Positions 1 through 11,378 of a stretch of DNA of 64,000 nt are shown here, piece after piece (within the stretch, counting starts at the first letter, position 1; the number at the start of each line of letters is the position of its first letter). Below the pieces are notes generated by a model. The model ran no database searches and was not told where the DNA came from. It saw only the letters and a program-made list of their open reading frames with translations. The stretch spans positions 186,001 to 250,000 of the forward strand of contig JASVEC010000031.1 of the NCBI GenBank assembly GCA_030770535.1. The letters are read 5' to 3'. This stretch comes from Batkoa obscura. Its lineage: Eukaryota; Entomophthoromycota; Entomophthoromycetes; Entomophthorales; Batkoaceae. A program made the position numbers and the translations under genes.

Positions 1-1011
1 AAGTTATTTGAAAATAAAATAAATACAGCAAAAAACAAAACAGAGATAGAAGAAATTTTCAACGAAGAAGAAAAGTTATACAAATTACATAAATTCTGTG
101 TTGATACTCAAAAAAACACATTTAATGAAACTATCAAAAAATTAAATAACAAAAGTTGTATAATAGTTTTAGATTTTAAACAAAATATGGAAATAGGGAC
201 AAGACCAGATTCAATAAATCTAGATCATTATAATAAACAAGCTATATCAGTATTAGGCTTTGGTGTATTATATTTAAAAGATGATAAAACAATAGGCAAA
301 GTTTACTTTGATTATTTATCTGAAATATTGAATCATGATTCAGCATATGCAGGAGATTGTTTAATCGATTTAATCTCTACAGAGCTTCTATTTAAAAAGT
401 TTACAAAAATTAATATATGGGCAGATACAGGAAATCATTTTAGATCCCAAGAGTTCTTACATTATATGTTTAAAGAAATTCATAAAATAAATAGTAGTTT
501 GAATGTTAATCTTAATTTTTTTGCTGAGCATCATGGAAAAAGTATAGTTGATGGACATTTTGGAAACCTTTCAAAATGGAAAAGTAGTTTTGAAGCGTTA
601 GGTAAAATAGAAGATATCGATCAATTAATTTCAAGATTTGAGGCTTTTATTTGTGAGCATAATAAAATTAATAACTCGACTGTTAATAATGGGAAAACAG
701 ATATAATTTTTAAAAAGTATAAAAGAAACAAAAATACAAAAAGAATAATAGAGATGCAGGGCATTAAGAAGTATTTACACTTTATTAAACATAACAATAA
801 ACTACATTGTTATCCAGTATCTGATACATCAAAAAAAAGCGATATAGTCCCAATTAAAGTTATAGAGTCTATAGAAAACAGAAAAATTAAAAGATCGATC
901 CCAGCTTACCTTACGAAGATAACAGAGAATTTAAAAATTTCGATATTTACTAAGCAAGTAAGTAGTTTGTTGAATGATAGAAATAGATTGTTAAATGTTA
1001 GGATTACTTAA
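1..1011 (+). CDS. DDE transposase, 5'-partial
   Basis: The frame is open from base 1 to the TAA at 1009-1011, so the protein continues left of the window; an internal ATG at 187 is not the true start. Visible in the 336 codons: HKFC near residue 30 (second half of a CxxC...HxxC zinc motif, the first half being visible in copy 4), VLDFKQN with the first acidic residue D58, IWADTGNHF with D142, and FFAEHHGKS...VDGHFG with E176 and D184. This spacing and the D-x-G-x-x-F motif recall the rve/IS3-type DDE fold. It would cut and join transposon ends in the nucleus. No breaks are visible in the part seen. Family assignment is inference; the transposase identity itself rests on four dispersed copies with shared inverted ends. 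Confidence 0.75.
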   Translation, partial: KLFENKINTAKNKTEIEEIFNEEEKLYKLHKFCVDTQKNTFNETIKKLNNKSCIIVLDFKQNMEIGTRPDSINLDHYNKQAISVLGFGVLYLKDDKTIGKVYFDYLSEILNHDSAYAGDCLIDLISTELLFKKFTKINIWADTGNHFRSQEFLHYMFKEIHKINSSLNVNLNFFAEHHGKSIVDGHFGNLSKWKSSFEALGKIEDIDQLISRFEAFICEHNKINNSTVNNGKTDIIFKKYKRNKNTKRIIEMQGIKKYLHFIKHNNKLHCYPVSDTSKKSDIVPIKVIESIENRKIKRSIPAYLTKITENLKISIFTKQVSSLLNDRNRLLNVRIT

Positions 1012-1461
1012 GTTATTAATAGCTAAGTTAATAAATAGTCAAAGAACAAGTAACTGTAATAATATGTAAAAACTATTATTACTTGTACTATATAGGGATG
1101 GTCAATTATAGTTTTGGGGCTGACCACTCCCTCCCATGCAGCTATTTATTAACTTGGCAATATATTAATAATGTAATTATAACATTAAAGTAGTTTATTT
1201 ATTTGATAATAAATCTACAATGTTGGTTATAAAGCAGTTGATAATAAATATTTCTCAATTAAGCTTTATAAGAACATGTATTTAAGATCTAGTAGAAATT
1301 CAACTAACTTACAGTATGAGCTATAATATAATGGTTTAGAACTGTGTTTGGGTACTTTTGTTTTAATAAAAGATGTGATTTTATAGAATTTTAAGCGAAG
1401 TTTTTAAAATACAAATTTTTTTAAAATTGGATAAAATAATGAAACTAATTCAGACAACCCC
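1..1461 (+). mobile_element. DDE DNA transposon, copy 1 (right part)
   Basis: The element enters from the left window edge and ends at about 1461, where the inverted end reads TGAAACTAATTCAGACAACC followed by CC. The same end occurs inverted at 54478 and 43058, which fixes the border. It holds the 3' two thirds of the transposase gene (1-1011) and a 450-bp tail of no coding capacity, 1012-1461. The tail is the intact counterpart of the tails in copies 2 and 3, which carry miniature-element insertions; copy 1 has none, so it serves as an empty-site reference. The left end is outside the window. Superfamily is not certain: the protein core looks rve/IS3-like, and IS3EU is a candidate by recollection only. 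Confidence 0.8.
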
Positions 1462-1905
1462 AAATACTAATCATAGAAGCATTTTTTATTTTCTTAATTC
1501 TAATTTTTAGCTATTTAAAATTTTGAATGCTTTAATATTTTAAAATAAAAATAGATTAATGTGAGCAAGGCAACAATTAATGCTAGTTTTATACCTTAAT
1601 ATGGATTGTAATATATATAATAATCACAACTCAATCATCATACTCAAATAATATTTAAAAGAAGGAAAAAATGATGAACTCAGAAAAACATCTCCATATA
1701 TTTCATGGAAATTTATTTCTTTAACCCTAATAACTATTTTATGTATTGCTACATTTTATCCTTAAGGTGCTCATTATCTATTAAAATGCAGAACACATTT
1801 ACGTTATGTTAGATTTATTAACAACATTTAAATAAAAATTAATACTTAAAGTTTACTTTTGTATCTACATATAACATTTTTTTTCAATTATATATTTTGT
1901 AAATT
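1462..1905. other. Intergenic, nothing recognised
   Basis: A/T-rich spacer between the transposon end and the 3' end of the LPMO-like gene. No ORF, RNA gene or repeat recognised. Confidence 0.6.
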
Positions 1906-2579
1906 TTAAGGAATAGTAATCTGAGGCCTTTGAGCAAACCTTTCAACATGATCCCCGCCCTGGTTAAATTGGGGGAATACAACATAGCCAGGTAAATTAG
2001 CAACTAAGAGTTCTGGACCAGTTATGGTCCCACTTGGATTACCACCAGTAATTTCAATATCAATACAATTCATGTACCACTCACGATTACCAACATTATT
2101 AATCCAATTGAAGGAAAGGGTAGCGTTTTTAGCTGGTCGAGCACCAACTGGTATTGGAATGTCAAAATTTAATGTGTCTAACATGCAGCGAGTAAACACG
2201 TCTTTAATTACTACCCATTTTTGCTGATCATATGAGATTGCAAATTGGCAATGGCCGCCATCATGTATAGCTCCACCGGTCATTGTGAGCTTGATGGTAT
2301 CACCCGCCTTGAAGGATGCTTGTACCGGGCCTTTGGGATATCCCTTACATGGATAAGGTTTATCGAACCTATCCTGTAAAAATGTCAAATTTAAATAAAA
2401 CGAAAGTGAGAACTTAAGCTTACCATGCTCCCGAGTGGCGCTAAATTACTATAATCTACCATCCCTATAGACTTATAGTATGGAGAAAATTTAGAGTATC
2501 TGGGGTAGGGATAAGATACCTCCATATGAGCAAAGGAAGTAGTTAAAAATATTATTACTAACAAGGATTTAATAAACAT
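1906..2579 (-). CDS. Secreted copper-dependent polysaccharide monooxygenase-like protein (AA11-like)
   Basis: Two exons, 2579-2424 and 2373-1906, joined in phase 0, give 207 residues. Residues 1-17 form a signal peptide ending ...TTSFA; the next residue is His18, followed by MEVSYPYPR. A histidine exposed at the mature N-terminus is the hallmark of lytic polysaccharide monooxygenases, where it binds copper. The second ligand is likely in GGAIHDGGHCQFAISYD, which resembles the AA11 region around its second copper histidine. AA11 enzymes oxidise chitin; here that activity is inferred. The protein is short, about the size of one catalytic domain with no binding module or linker. It would be secreted, fitting a fungus that lives on arthropod or fungal chitin. 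Alternative: a related histidine-brace protein of unknown role. Confidence 0.75.
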
Positions 2580-4009
2580 TGTTTAAGGAAGTGATTTGAA
2601 ATTTTATCTGGGCAATTTTGTTACTTTATATACCTTTCAAAATTACATATTGATTCACTTATAGAGGACTAACTATGACATTAAGGTTCAGTTTAATAAG
2701 ATTCCTAAATTTGTCTTAATGGTGTTCTTAAAACTATTAAAATATGTCAAATGATGAGGCATTTATTGATATGATAAAACATAACACAGTGTAAATGAAT
2801 CATCTGTAATATCAATTGACATAGTTTAATATATTATAATTTATTTATATAAATGTGCTATTACAACACTTATTGTTTTTTAACTGTCTTTTCCATAATT
2901 CTTCTACCACAGGTATTAAATATAAGAAATGTAAGCTTAGCTTTAGATATTACATTGCTTTCATATAGAGCTAAGTTGTATATAAATAAAGCTGTAGTTT
3001 AGAATATTGTAGGCTACTCTTAGCTATTTGTTCTAAATCATATATAATTAAAATAAAATGATACTTAATGTATCAGGAAATAAATCAGAAGCGAGACTTA
3101 AGTAATATCAAATAAATCATTGACATTTCTGAAATTAAACCCAATACTTTAATATAAGGCACATATCACATTTTAAAGTAAGATTAGGAATTAAGTAAGA
3201 ATCAAGGATAAATGTTAATTTAATAATGCTATTCGTTAAATTTTAAATATCTTTTATAACTATCCACTATAAAAATCAATGACAAGCAATAAGAGCTATC
3301 ATTTGATTTAAAAAACTGGTTGAGTTTTATTGTTTTATTATTTTACTATTTTACTATTTTACTTCATTCATAGATAATTGATACCTATTTCCCGATTTAT
3401 TTAACATTTAATAATATAGTGAATTATCTTCTGTTTGGAGATTGTATACTAATGGCGAAGTCTATTCGGAAATCAACAAAAGTCGAAAGTTAGATATTTA
3501 GTATCCACTACATGGTGCAAGTAGGATATCCCATGTTAATTTACCTATTTTTTAAACATTTTAATATTTAAGATGGACTTGTTTTGCATATTCTGTTTAA
3601 ATTATTTATTTAATAATTCGACAACGTTGACCATTTGTAATGTCATTGATACTTTATGGAACCATTGTAATTATTAATAGCTAAAGGATTTATTATAAGC
3701 TTTATCAACTAAAACAAAATTTAAATTTACATCATTCTTGGTGTCCTTATAAACACAGTATTGTAGTTTAAACTAGCATTACACCTCTTTTGCAATAATT
3801 TAGTTGTCCTTTTTGTTTAGGCAAAATTTCTAATAGTGAACTTTAAGTTTTTGAAATTGCCACTAAAAATGTTCTTCGACTTTTTAGGCAATTAAGCAAT
3901 TGGAAAAAAATGATTTTAAAGTTTAGTTAAGTACCGAAGCTACTAAAGGAAAGTATTTATAGTTTATTATAAGCATATTAGCGTTATTTGAAAATAAACT
4001 TTCTAAACC
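2580..4009. other. Intergenic, promoter regions of the two flanking divergent genes
   Basis: About 1.4 kb of A/T-rich sequence between divergently transcribed genes. No credible ORF, RNA gene or repeat recognised. Confidence 0.5.
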
Positions 4010-5950
4010 ATGTCGAAAGAACTTGAAATAATAAATTATTTATTTACAAACAATAAAATCAATAAAGTTAAAATAAAACGAGAATGTAATAGTCAACTAA
4101 AATTAGAGATAAGGAAACTAGAACATAGAGTGAAAGAACTAGAAGCACAGATATTCAATATATTTAACTTGGTTGAAGCTTTGGGTTCTTTTATTAATAA
4201 TAATTTATTTCAATTATGTCCAAAATCATTTTTTCAGCATAAAAATACGGTCTTGGAATTGAAAAAATATTTAAAATGGGTTGCAAAGATGTTTAAATAT
4301 AAGAATTTAGACAATTCAGAAGATCAAGCTTATTTAGATGAGTGCAGTATAAAAATGAAAACAAATCTTTTTTTGATCGAGGAATACATTGGTAGTCAAT
4401 TTTTTGAGTTTTCTAATTTTACAAATTTAAGGAATCGAGCTGGAAGAGGGGCAGAACATGTTGGAACTTTACCAACTGTTTTCGATTACGGATCGTTTTT
4501 AGAAATTAGTATACAACTACATGACTGCTTCGCTTATGGCTATGGTATTCACTTTAAACCTAACGAATTAATTCCATATATAAAACAATTAAAACCAAAT
4601 TTCATATCAAGAGTACTAATTACTTCACTAAGCTTTGGCTATTCATTTTTACCGGGTTGTGAATTTGAAGAAATTTATCATACGTGTTTAAATACCATGG
4701 TCCCACTGATTTCCGAAGCTTGTGATAATTCTAGTTTTGAAAGCCTTAAAGCATTATGCTTATTATATGATGTTTCTTTAGTGCAGAGCAATCATAGTTT
4801 ATCTCATCGGATTCTAAGTTCAATTGTAAGAATGTCATACATATTAGGAATCGATAAATTGAGAATCGATGAAATAGATTCTAAGAGCAAAAGTGGAGAT
4901 AATCCTATTATTAAATTAAAGAATCTATGGTCGTGGATTGTCATTTCTTGCAAAATCAATGAAGTATTCTATGACACTTTACCTCTCATTAGAGAATACG
5001 ACCTATCGGAATCAGAACCTATTTACTATTTAAATATAAATCAATTAGATAAAACCGACAATGAAATAAAAGACTGCAAAGAAGTCTTTTCAGTGCATAC
5101 AATTCAAGAAGGCTTGATGCTTTCATTAATATTTGACCATCTTGTGAAAAACACAAAAGAGATTAATGACATGAGTTGTGTTCCATATTCCAAATCAATT
5201 TTACCAGGCGACAAGTTCAACCTTATTCAAGGGTATTTTAGTGAATATCAGAGGGGCTCATCTAAGTCATTGGCCGCTATTATTAACAATAGCGATAAAG
5301 CTATAAATTTAGACCATCATTTATGTAGTTTCCCCAATAACTATTGTTGCACATTTAAAACAATTCACGAAATTACAAAAAGTTTATCAATTTATATTTA
5401 TCAGCTATTTATAATGTACCCAACTATGATCAAGGTTCCTAGTCAAGTGGATATTCCACTAAGTTACGTACCGACTTTGTTGGAATCTTCATTAAAAACA
5501 ATATTAATATTTAGAGCTTTAACTTTTGTATACTTTAAGGAGTTAGTAGAGAAAATGGACTCAAATAACTTACAAAATCAGCAGGTATTTAGGGCAATTA
5601 CCAACTATTTAGAAAATCGTTCTGATCCTGTTATCAAAGATAACAAGTCCATATACTTGACAACAACTCGACTTGTAGGATTCAAATACCCAATATTTGC
5701 TGCTAATACTTTATTGCAAGTGCTTTCTTCTCCCTATATTCTTACTTCAGGCTTAATTAGTAACGAAGTTATTCATACAATTGAAACAAATATTATTGAG
5801 CTACTTGAAATATATAAATTGATCACGAAACTCACCAGAGATAATGATAGGATGGATATAGACTATGCTCTTACTAGACTGAAATCAGCTATCAATTCTT
5901 CTGAGCTACCTAGGAGCTATAAAACTGCATTTAATGACGTGCTTTGCTAA
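4010..5950 (+). CDS. Fungal_trans-type regulator-like protein lacking its zinc cluster
   Basis: A single exon of 646 residues. The middle and C-terminal parts are helical and resemble the fungal-specific transcription factor domain: an active stretch around residues 225-320 with ...RILSSIVRMSYILGI and LKNLWSWIVISCKINE, typical of the 'liver-like' R.lWW region. The N-terminus reads KIKREC N SQLKLEIRKLEH then RVKELEAQI. Zn2Cys6 regulators usually have KR-x-C-x2-C...C then a linker and such a coiled coil; here the chain goes from the first Cys directly to the coiled coil, so five of six zinc ligands are absent. It may therefore be a DNA-binding-deficient relative that acts by dimerisation, or a decaying paralog. 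No splice signals that would restore the domain were found upstream. Confidence 0.6.
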   Translation: MSKELEIINYLFTNNKINKVKIKRECNSQLKLEIRKLEHRVKELEAQIFNIFNLVEALGSFINNNLFQLCPKSFFQHKNTVLELKKYLKWVAKMFKYKNLDNSEDQAYLDECSIKMKTNLFLIEEYIGSQFFEFSNFTNLRNRAGRGAEHVGTLPTVFDYGSFLEISIQLHDCFAYGYGIHFKPNELIPYIKQLKPNFISRVLITSLSFGYSFLPGCEFEEIYHTCLNTMVPLISEACDNSSFESLKALCLLYDVSLVQSNHSLSHRILSSIVRMSYILGIDKLRIDEIDSKSKSGDNPIIKLKNLWSWIVISCKINEVFYDTLPLIREYDLSESEPIYYLNINQLDKTDNEIKDCKEVFSVHTIQEGLMLSLIFDHLVKNTKEINDMSCVPYSKSILPGDKFNLIQGYFSEYQRGSSKSLAAIINNSDKAINLDHHLCSFPNNYCCTFKTIHEITKSLSIYIYQLFIMYPTMIKVPSQVDIPLSYVPTLLESSLKTILIFRALTFVYFKELVEKMDSNNLQNQQVFRAITNYLENRSDPVIKDNKSIYLTTTRLVGFKYPIFAANTLLQVLSSPYILTSGLISNEVIHTIETNIIELLEIYKLITKLTRDNDRMDIDYALTRLKSAINSSELPRSYKTAFNDVLC

Positions 5951-6494
5951 ATAGTTTGAATACCTCTACTTGATAAATCATGATATTTAAATAACTATAT
6001 TTCGTATATTACTAGTGGTATAAAATTAGTTATTTAATTTTCATTTTATTGATAAATTTTATATTTATAACTTGTACGTTTATAGTTTTATGTATTTATT
6101 ATACATCTTTTTATAATCAATTCAAAGTCTAAAACAATAGAGCAGAAGCTGCTATCCATATACCATAGTTTAAACATTGAACCATTTGAATTTTATTTAG
6201 AAAATGAATACATATACATTCTTGTCAAGATTGTCTGAATGCTTTTCGAAAAATGTCTAATTTTGATAAATGTATATTTTGCTAGTTTTATATCTAATCT
6301 AACATTAGAATTTCCTTTACTTTGCTTCAAGCACTTGACTACATATAGGATAATTTACCAGTAAAAAGGAATAAGGAGTAGTAAGTATATACTCAAACTT
6401 TGACTCCATTTAATTTAATTTAAAACAAAAAGTAGTTACTTCAAGGTTTGAGAAAGAAGCTAAAACAAGTAGAAACTCAGGAAAAAGAATAGAT

Positions 6495-6757
6495 GGGAAT
6501 GTTTCTTATCTATTACTCTCTGTTTTTAAAATTTGGAAATTATTTAACCAATGCAGCTGTCTAAGTTCAAATGTGCACTGAAAAATAATGAATTTTATAG
6601 CTAGCTATTTACTTTATTATACTGATTTGAAGATTACTAGCTTTGTTTTATCTCAAAATCAGCAGTTAACTAGCATACATCCAAGCTTAAATAGTATACT
6701 GATTAATTAATCTCTAAATTTAAAAAATAGCAAAAAACAATTGGTAAAAAATGTCCT
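6495..6757. mobile_element. Hairpin miniature element, family 2, copy 1
   Basis: About 263 bp that can fold on itself: the left arm begins GGGAATGTTTCTTATC and the right arm ends TTGGTAAAAAATGTCC. A second copy lies at 15330-15596 with the same arm sequences (AACCAATSCAG...TCYAAGTTC). No coding capacity. Confidence 0.6.
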
Positions 6758-7031
6758 TAAATACATGATTAATTATGATTTATTTTATGAAACCTTATTC
6801 ATATATAATATGATTATTAAATATAATAATATTTTATTTTATAATTATTACTGTTTTTTGACAAAACTTTAGTTTATTGCTTTTATTTAGAATTTAAAAT
6901 TTTTAATACATAATTTTTAGATATTCAGTAATGAAAAAAGGATATTGAGCAGCTTTAAAAATGTGTTATATACACTTTGAAAATTATAAGCTAAAAAATT
7001 ATTATAGTTTAGATAATTCAAAATGGGTGAT

Positions 7032-7133
7032 ATGGGGATGTATTTTTGTGTTTAAGAAATTTGCTAAGAAATTTTCCACTTAAATAGCGCTTAAAAAATG
7101 AAAAAAGTAATGAAGTCAAAAAAACACTCCCAT
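7032..7133 (+). mobile_element. Miniature element M1, copy 1
   Basis: Starts ATGGGGATGTATTTTTGTG, ends with an ACACTCCCAT end, flanked by ATAT-like bases. About 100 bp, no ORF. Confidence 0.8.
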
Positions 7134-7373
7134 ATTATTATCAAAGTTTAAATTTATATCATTGCTATTAATGCTTATATCAAAAAATTTAATTAATTTA
7201 ACTAAATTAGAATTACTAATCACTGTTTTGATATTTTTATTATAGTATATAAAATTATATATTTTAGTTGTTTTAATTTGGTTTAAATATTTTTCAATTT
7301 GTTTTCATAGTTTATTTAAACTAGTTCTTTTGGCTTTATTAATTTAACAATATTATTACTATCTTTAATATAT

Positions 7374-7472
7374 AGGGGTATCTCTTTGTATTTAAGAATT
7401 TTACTAACAATCTTTCCACTTAAATAGTGTTTAAAAAATGGAAAAATAATGAAATCAAAAAAACATCCCCAT
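7374..7472 (+). mobile_element. Miniature element M1, copy 2
   Basis: Diverged left end (AGGGGTATCTC), intact right end ACATCCCCAT; internal GAATTTTACTAACAATC shared with other copies. Confidence 0.75.
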
Positions 7473-7506
7473 ATCATAGCTGTTATTGCTTAAATTTATG
7501 TTTACA

Positions 7507-7608
7507 TAGGAATGTTTTTTTTGGGTTGATTACTTTTTCCATTTTTTAAGCACTATTTAAGTGGAAAGATTGTTAGTAAAATTCTTAAATACAAAAATAC
7601 ATCCCCAT
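7507..7608 (-). mobile_element. Miniature element M1, copy 3
   Basis: Inverse orientation to copy 2, only 35 bp away, so the two could pair as a hairpin in RNA. Ends ACATCCCCAT followed by an AT repeat. Confidence 0.75.
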
Positions 7609-8094
7609 ATGATATCATATCATATGATACTATTACACCTATAGTTAATACACTCTCTTATATATCAATCTAAGCTAAATATGTAGTAGTTATTGTAACA
7701 GTAAATTTTGTTAGCTAACACATATTTAGTGTAACCAATTTTACTAGTTTAAAAATATTTACATTAAGATTAATTTAATTCAAACATATAAAAGTTTAAA
7801 ATGTGTATAAAATACGAAGATCAAGCAAGTACATATTATATACCAGTTCAGATTTAATGTTTTTTTGCATTAATTGGTATGTGATATTAGGAATAACAAT
7901 GACTTTAGGGCCATTAAACGGATTATTCCAAAGTCCTATTGTTTTTAATTATTAATGAAATTTAATACTAACTATAAAGTATTTTTGAAGTAAATGCTAA
8001 GAAAATTAAAAAATTTGGTTGCTTTTTAGAATTGAATATTTATTATCAAATTAAACTTTCATTTGGAAATAAAATGTAGTAATTTAGAAAACAA

Positions 8095-8202
8095 ATGGGG
8101 ATGTATGTATTTTTATATTTAAGAATTTTACTAATAAATTTTCTACTCAAATAGCGCTTAAAAATGAAAAAAGTAATAAAGTCAAAAAAAACACTCACAA
8201 AT
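8095..8202 (+). mobile_element. Miniature element M1, copy 4
   Basis: Left end ATGGGGATGTATG, right end degenerate (AACACTCACAAA). Internal core with CTCAAATAGCGCTTAAAA kept. Confidence 0.7.
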
Positions 8203-8555
8203 TATCATATTTAGCAATTAGATAAGTTTTAAAACCTTTATAAATAACGTTATTTTTTGAACCGGTTAACATTGTTTTCCTCAAAATTAATCGACTTATA
8301 ATGCTTTAAAATAACTATTTTGCTATCATAACCTTACCAATCCGCTATTAGTTGCTTATAAACTTTGAGTTGAGTTGTTCAAATATTACTTCAATTGTTT
8401 AAGTAGATTTTTTTCCAAATAATTACTCACTGATTTTAAGCTGGAAAATAATTTTATGGGATATTTCGAAAAATCCAACTTTTTTAATTCACACTAAAAA
8501 TTGACTAATTGAAAAAATAAATTGATATTTTAATAGAATTAAAAAATACATTATA

Positions 8556-9305
8556 ATGTTAAAATCCGTAGTTACTATAAGATCTCAATTAACTAAGGTA
8601 AATAACAAATAAGAGATAGTTTTAATAAGAAAGTTCAATTTTAATTTTTAAATAATCTAGATTAACAAACCTTTATTAACAAAATGGAACTTGAATGGTA
8701 ATTTAATTCGAGTATAAAACAAAGTTAATTAAACTAACCTTTTCAATATTTAGTTAATACTGTATCAAAGCCATTGTATCAATCATTAAATCATTTAGCC
8801 ACTGCATCTACATCTTCAACAATAGAAAAGAGTAACATTCAATTGATTCAATAATCTGTAAAAATATTAATTGATTTAACTAGCTCCTTTACCATCTTCA
8901 TCCAGTACCAACGCTATCAATTTCAGTCATGAAACCAAACAATTAATTAACAAACTTCGTTCACAAAACAAATACTATGCAGTCTTAAAAATCAAGGGAA
9001 AACGATATACAGTCACCGAAAATGATACCATTGTATTAGGCTATTCATCCGAATTAAAATTAGGAGATAAATTAAGAATGGAACAAGTTACGGAATTAGG
9101 TAGTAAAGATTATTCCATTATTGGTGCTCCTTTTGTAAGTGAGAAATTGTATGAGATTGAAGGTACAGTGGTAGAGCACACTCAAGGACCTGAGATTAAT
9201 ATTGTTAAGTTTAAAAAAAGAAAAGGATATCGTAGAGAATATAATTATAGAAATCATTATACTTTGATTAAAGTTAGTAAATTAGAAGTTAATAAAATGG
9301 AGTAG
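8556..9305 (+). CDS. Mitochondrial large-subunit ribosomal protein bL21m
   Basis: Four exons join in frame: 8556-8597, 8661-8697, 8754-8831, 8884-9305, giving 192 residues. The start MLKSVVTIRSQLTK is basic and hydroxylated, as in a mitochondrial presequence. The mature part matches ribosomal protein L21: YAVLKIKGKRYTV followed by GDKLRMEQV, then a beta-rich core and the family signature VVEHTQGPEINIVKFKKRK with YRREYNYRNHYTLIKV, the RNA-binding C-terminus. It would be imported and built into the 54S mitochondrial subunit on 21S rRNA. The three N-terminal exons are short and were placed by splice signals and phase; they are less sure than exon 4. Confidence 0.88.
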
Positions 9306-9555
9306 AGAATGAAATAAAAACAAAATCAGTTTATATTATAGCATGATGTTAATGTTATATTTATGATTTTTTATTTTAGTAATATTGATAGACTACTTTA
9401 ATTATTATTATTACAATACTAATAAAAATGAATTATTGAATCCCCTTAAAGGGGTAAAAGCTAAAATATGGGGTAAAATAGAAAGGGGGTAGATAACGAA
9501 AAAGTATATAAACAATCAAAGTTAAAAACTTATTAAACTCTATATTTTGAAAATT

Positions 9556-11021
9556 ATGAAAACACTTCAACTATCTTACATTTTATTTTTAATACCAATA
9601 TTAATCCCTCCAATTTTAACCTATGAATTTAATTTAGATGAGAACCAGACTCACTATAATATCTTTTTTGCCAGTTTCACCGGAAGTCAAAGTCATGTCA
9701 AAGGTATTCTGAATTTAGGTTATGAATTACAACAAGTAGGTCATAAATTCAGTTTACTCACCACACCAAAACGAATGAAATGGGGTAATAAATACAATAT
9801 CACTAGTTATTCTATTGGAAAAGATGAGTCTACTGCGCTATTTTCAAGAGTTAAAAAATATGAAGAAAAGAATTCAGGAGAATTTAATACAGATGACTTT
9901 TTTGCTAAAGACATTGATGAGTTAGTCATTAAGCCTTATGAGTATGCATTTATGGAATTGAAGGAAATAGTGGATAAAGAGAATCCAGATTTGATAATAT
10001 GTGATTTTATAAGTGTAGTATGTATGGATATTGCAAGTATTTTAAAAGTACCTATGATAATCACATTTCAAAGTATTGATTTTGGTAATGTTATTATTAA
10101 TGACTATATTAGCTTAGTTAGTGAATATGATAAATTAAGTATTAAAGAGATGAATATTTTTGATCGATTTTATCATTTTTTTTGGGTTAAAATTATGAAA
10201 TATTATTATTATTTTCCAGTTATTAGTAAATTGAAAGCAATGAAGAATAAGTTTAATGTCCCCTTTTCAATTGCTACTATTAAAGGAAATTTTCAACAAG
10301 GACTCATTTGGGCGAATACCTTTTGGGGTTATGAAATACCAAGATATTTGCCACCTAATATTCAATTAATTGGCCCTATCAAAGATGCATTAGAAGATAC
10401 TAAACAAGTAGAAGAAGTAGATAGATTTTTAGTAGATAAACAAAAAGTAATTTATATATCTTTTGGTACTAATTTAATATTATCCGATATAGAATTTAAT
10501 TTAATTTATCAACAATTAAATCAATTAATTAAAAATAATTTAATTGATGGAGTTATATGGTCATTAACTAATACTAAATTAAGTGATAAAGATAATAAAA
10601 AAGAAAATAATAAGAAAGAAAATAATAAGAGTATATTATTTATAAATTATTTAAATCAACCGTTATTATTAAATAATAATAAAATAATATTATTTATTAC
10701 TCATTCAGGATTGGAGTCTATATTTGAATCAATACAATCAAATACACCCATGTTAAATTTGCCATTTTATTTTGATCAACCAAGGAATAGTTTTAAAAAT
10801 GATAGAATTCAAATTAGCGAAACAATATTAAAATATCAACTGTTGAAAGATAATAATATATTATATGATAAGTTAAAATTAATGTTAAATAATTTAAATT
10901 ATTATAAAAGTTATTTAAACTTATTAAATCATTTAATTAAAATTAGTCAGAAAGATAATCAATTATTAATTCAAGATTTAATTAATTATATTATTTTAGC
11001 TAAAAAATGTAGAAAATTAGA

Positions 11022-11071
<50 letters not shown>

Positions 11072-11289
11072 TACATCCTTATTTCATTCCACCTTGTGAA
11101 ATAGTTCCATTTCAATCTATAAGTGATCATATTAATCCAATTATACTTCACCATTTAGATATTAAATTATTGTTATTTTTATCTTTCTTTACTTTCATTT
11201 ACTTCCTTGGTAAACTAATTATCTATATAAAATTAATATTGTTCAATTCCCAATCTAATATTACTATGGATAAAAACAAACAAGAATAA
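9556..11289 (+). CDS. Membrane-anchored UDP-glycosyltransferase (GT1)
   Basis: Intronless, 577 residues from the ATG at 9556 (the upstream in-frame TTG is not used). An N-terminal signal peptide (about residues 1-22) precedes the acceptor half with FFASFTGSQSHVKGIL, equivalent to the GHxxP-type start of GT1. The donor half has VIYISFGTN near residue 295, a shortened plant/animal-like signature LFITHSGLESIFESI near 380 and PFYFDQPRN, the residues that contact the nucleotide sugar. A C-terminal transmembrane helix (about 535-558) suggests an ER-lumenal enzyme with a short cytosolic tail. It would transfer sugar from a UDP-sugar to a small lipophilic acceptor; the acceptor cannot be told. A run of about 15 Asn encoded by AAT repeats lies before the membrane anchor. 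Confidence 0.88.
11023..11069 (+). repeat. (AAT)n microsatellite inside the UGT gene
   Basis: About 15 tandem AAT units encode poly-Asn between the catalytic part and the membrane helix. In-frame length changes would be tolerated there. Confidence 0.9.
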
Positions 11290-11378
11290 AATATACATGT
11301 TCCTATTTTTAATTATAATATTTAATAATTTTATTTCTATATTTTTATAATAATAATAATAATAACTAATCCCCTTGT

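Larger units (their letters stand above)
5951..8555. other. Intergenic region with miniature transposons
   Basis: 2.6 kb without a supported gene. It holds one 265-bp hairpin element (6495-6757) and four roughly 100-bp miniature elements (listed separately). The remainder is A/T-rich and featureless. Confidence 0.6.
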
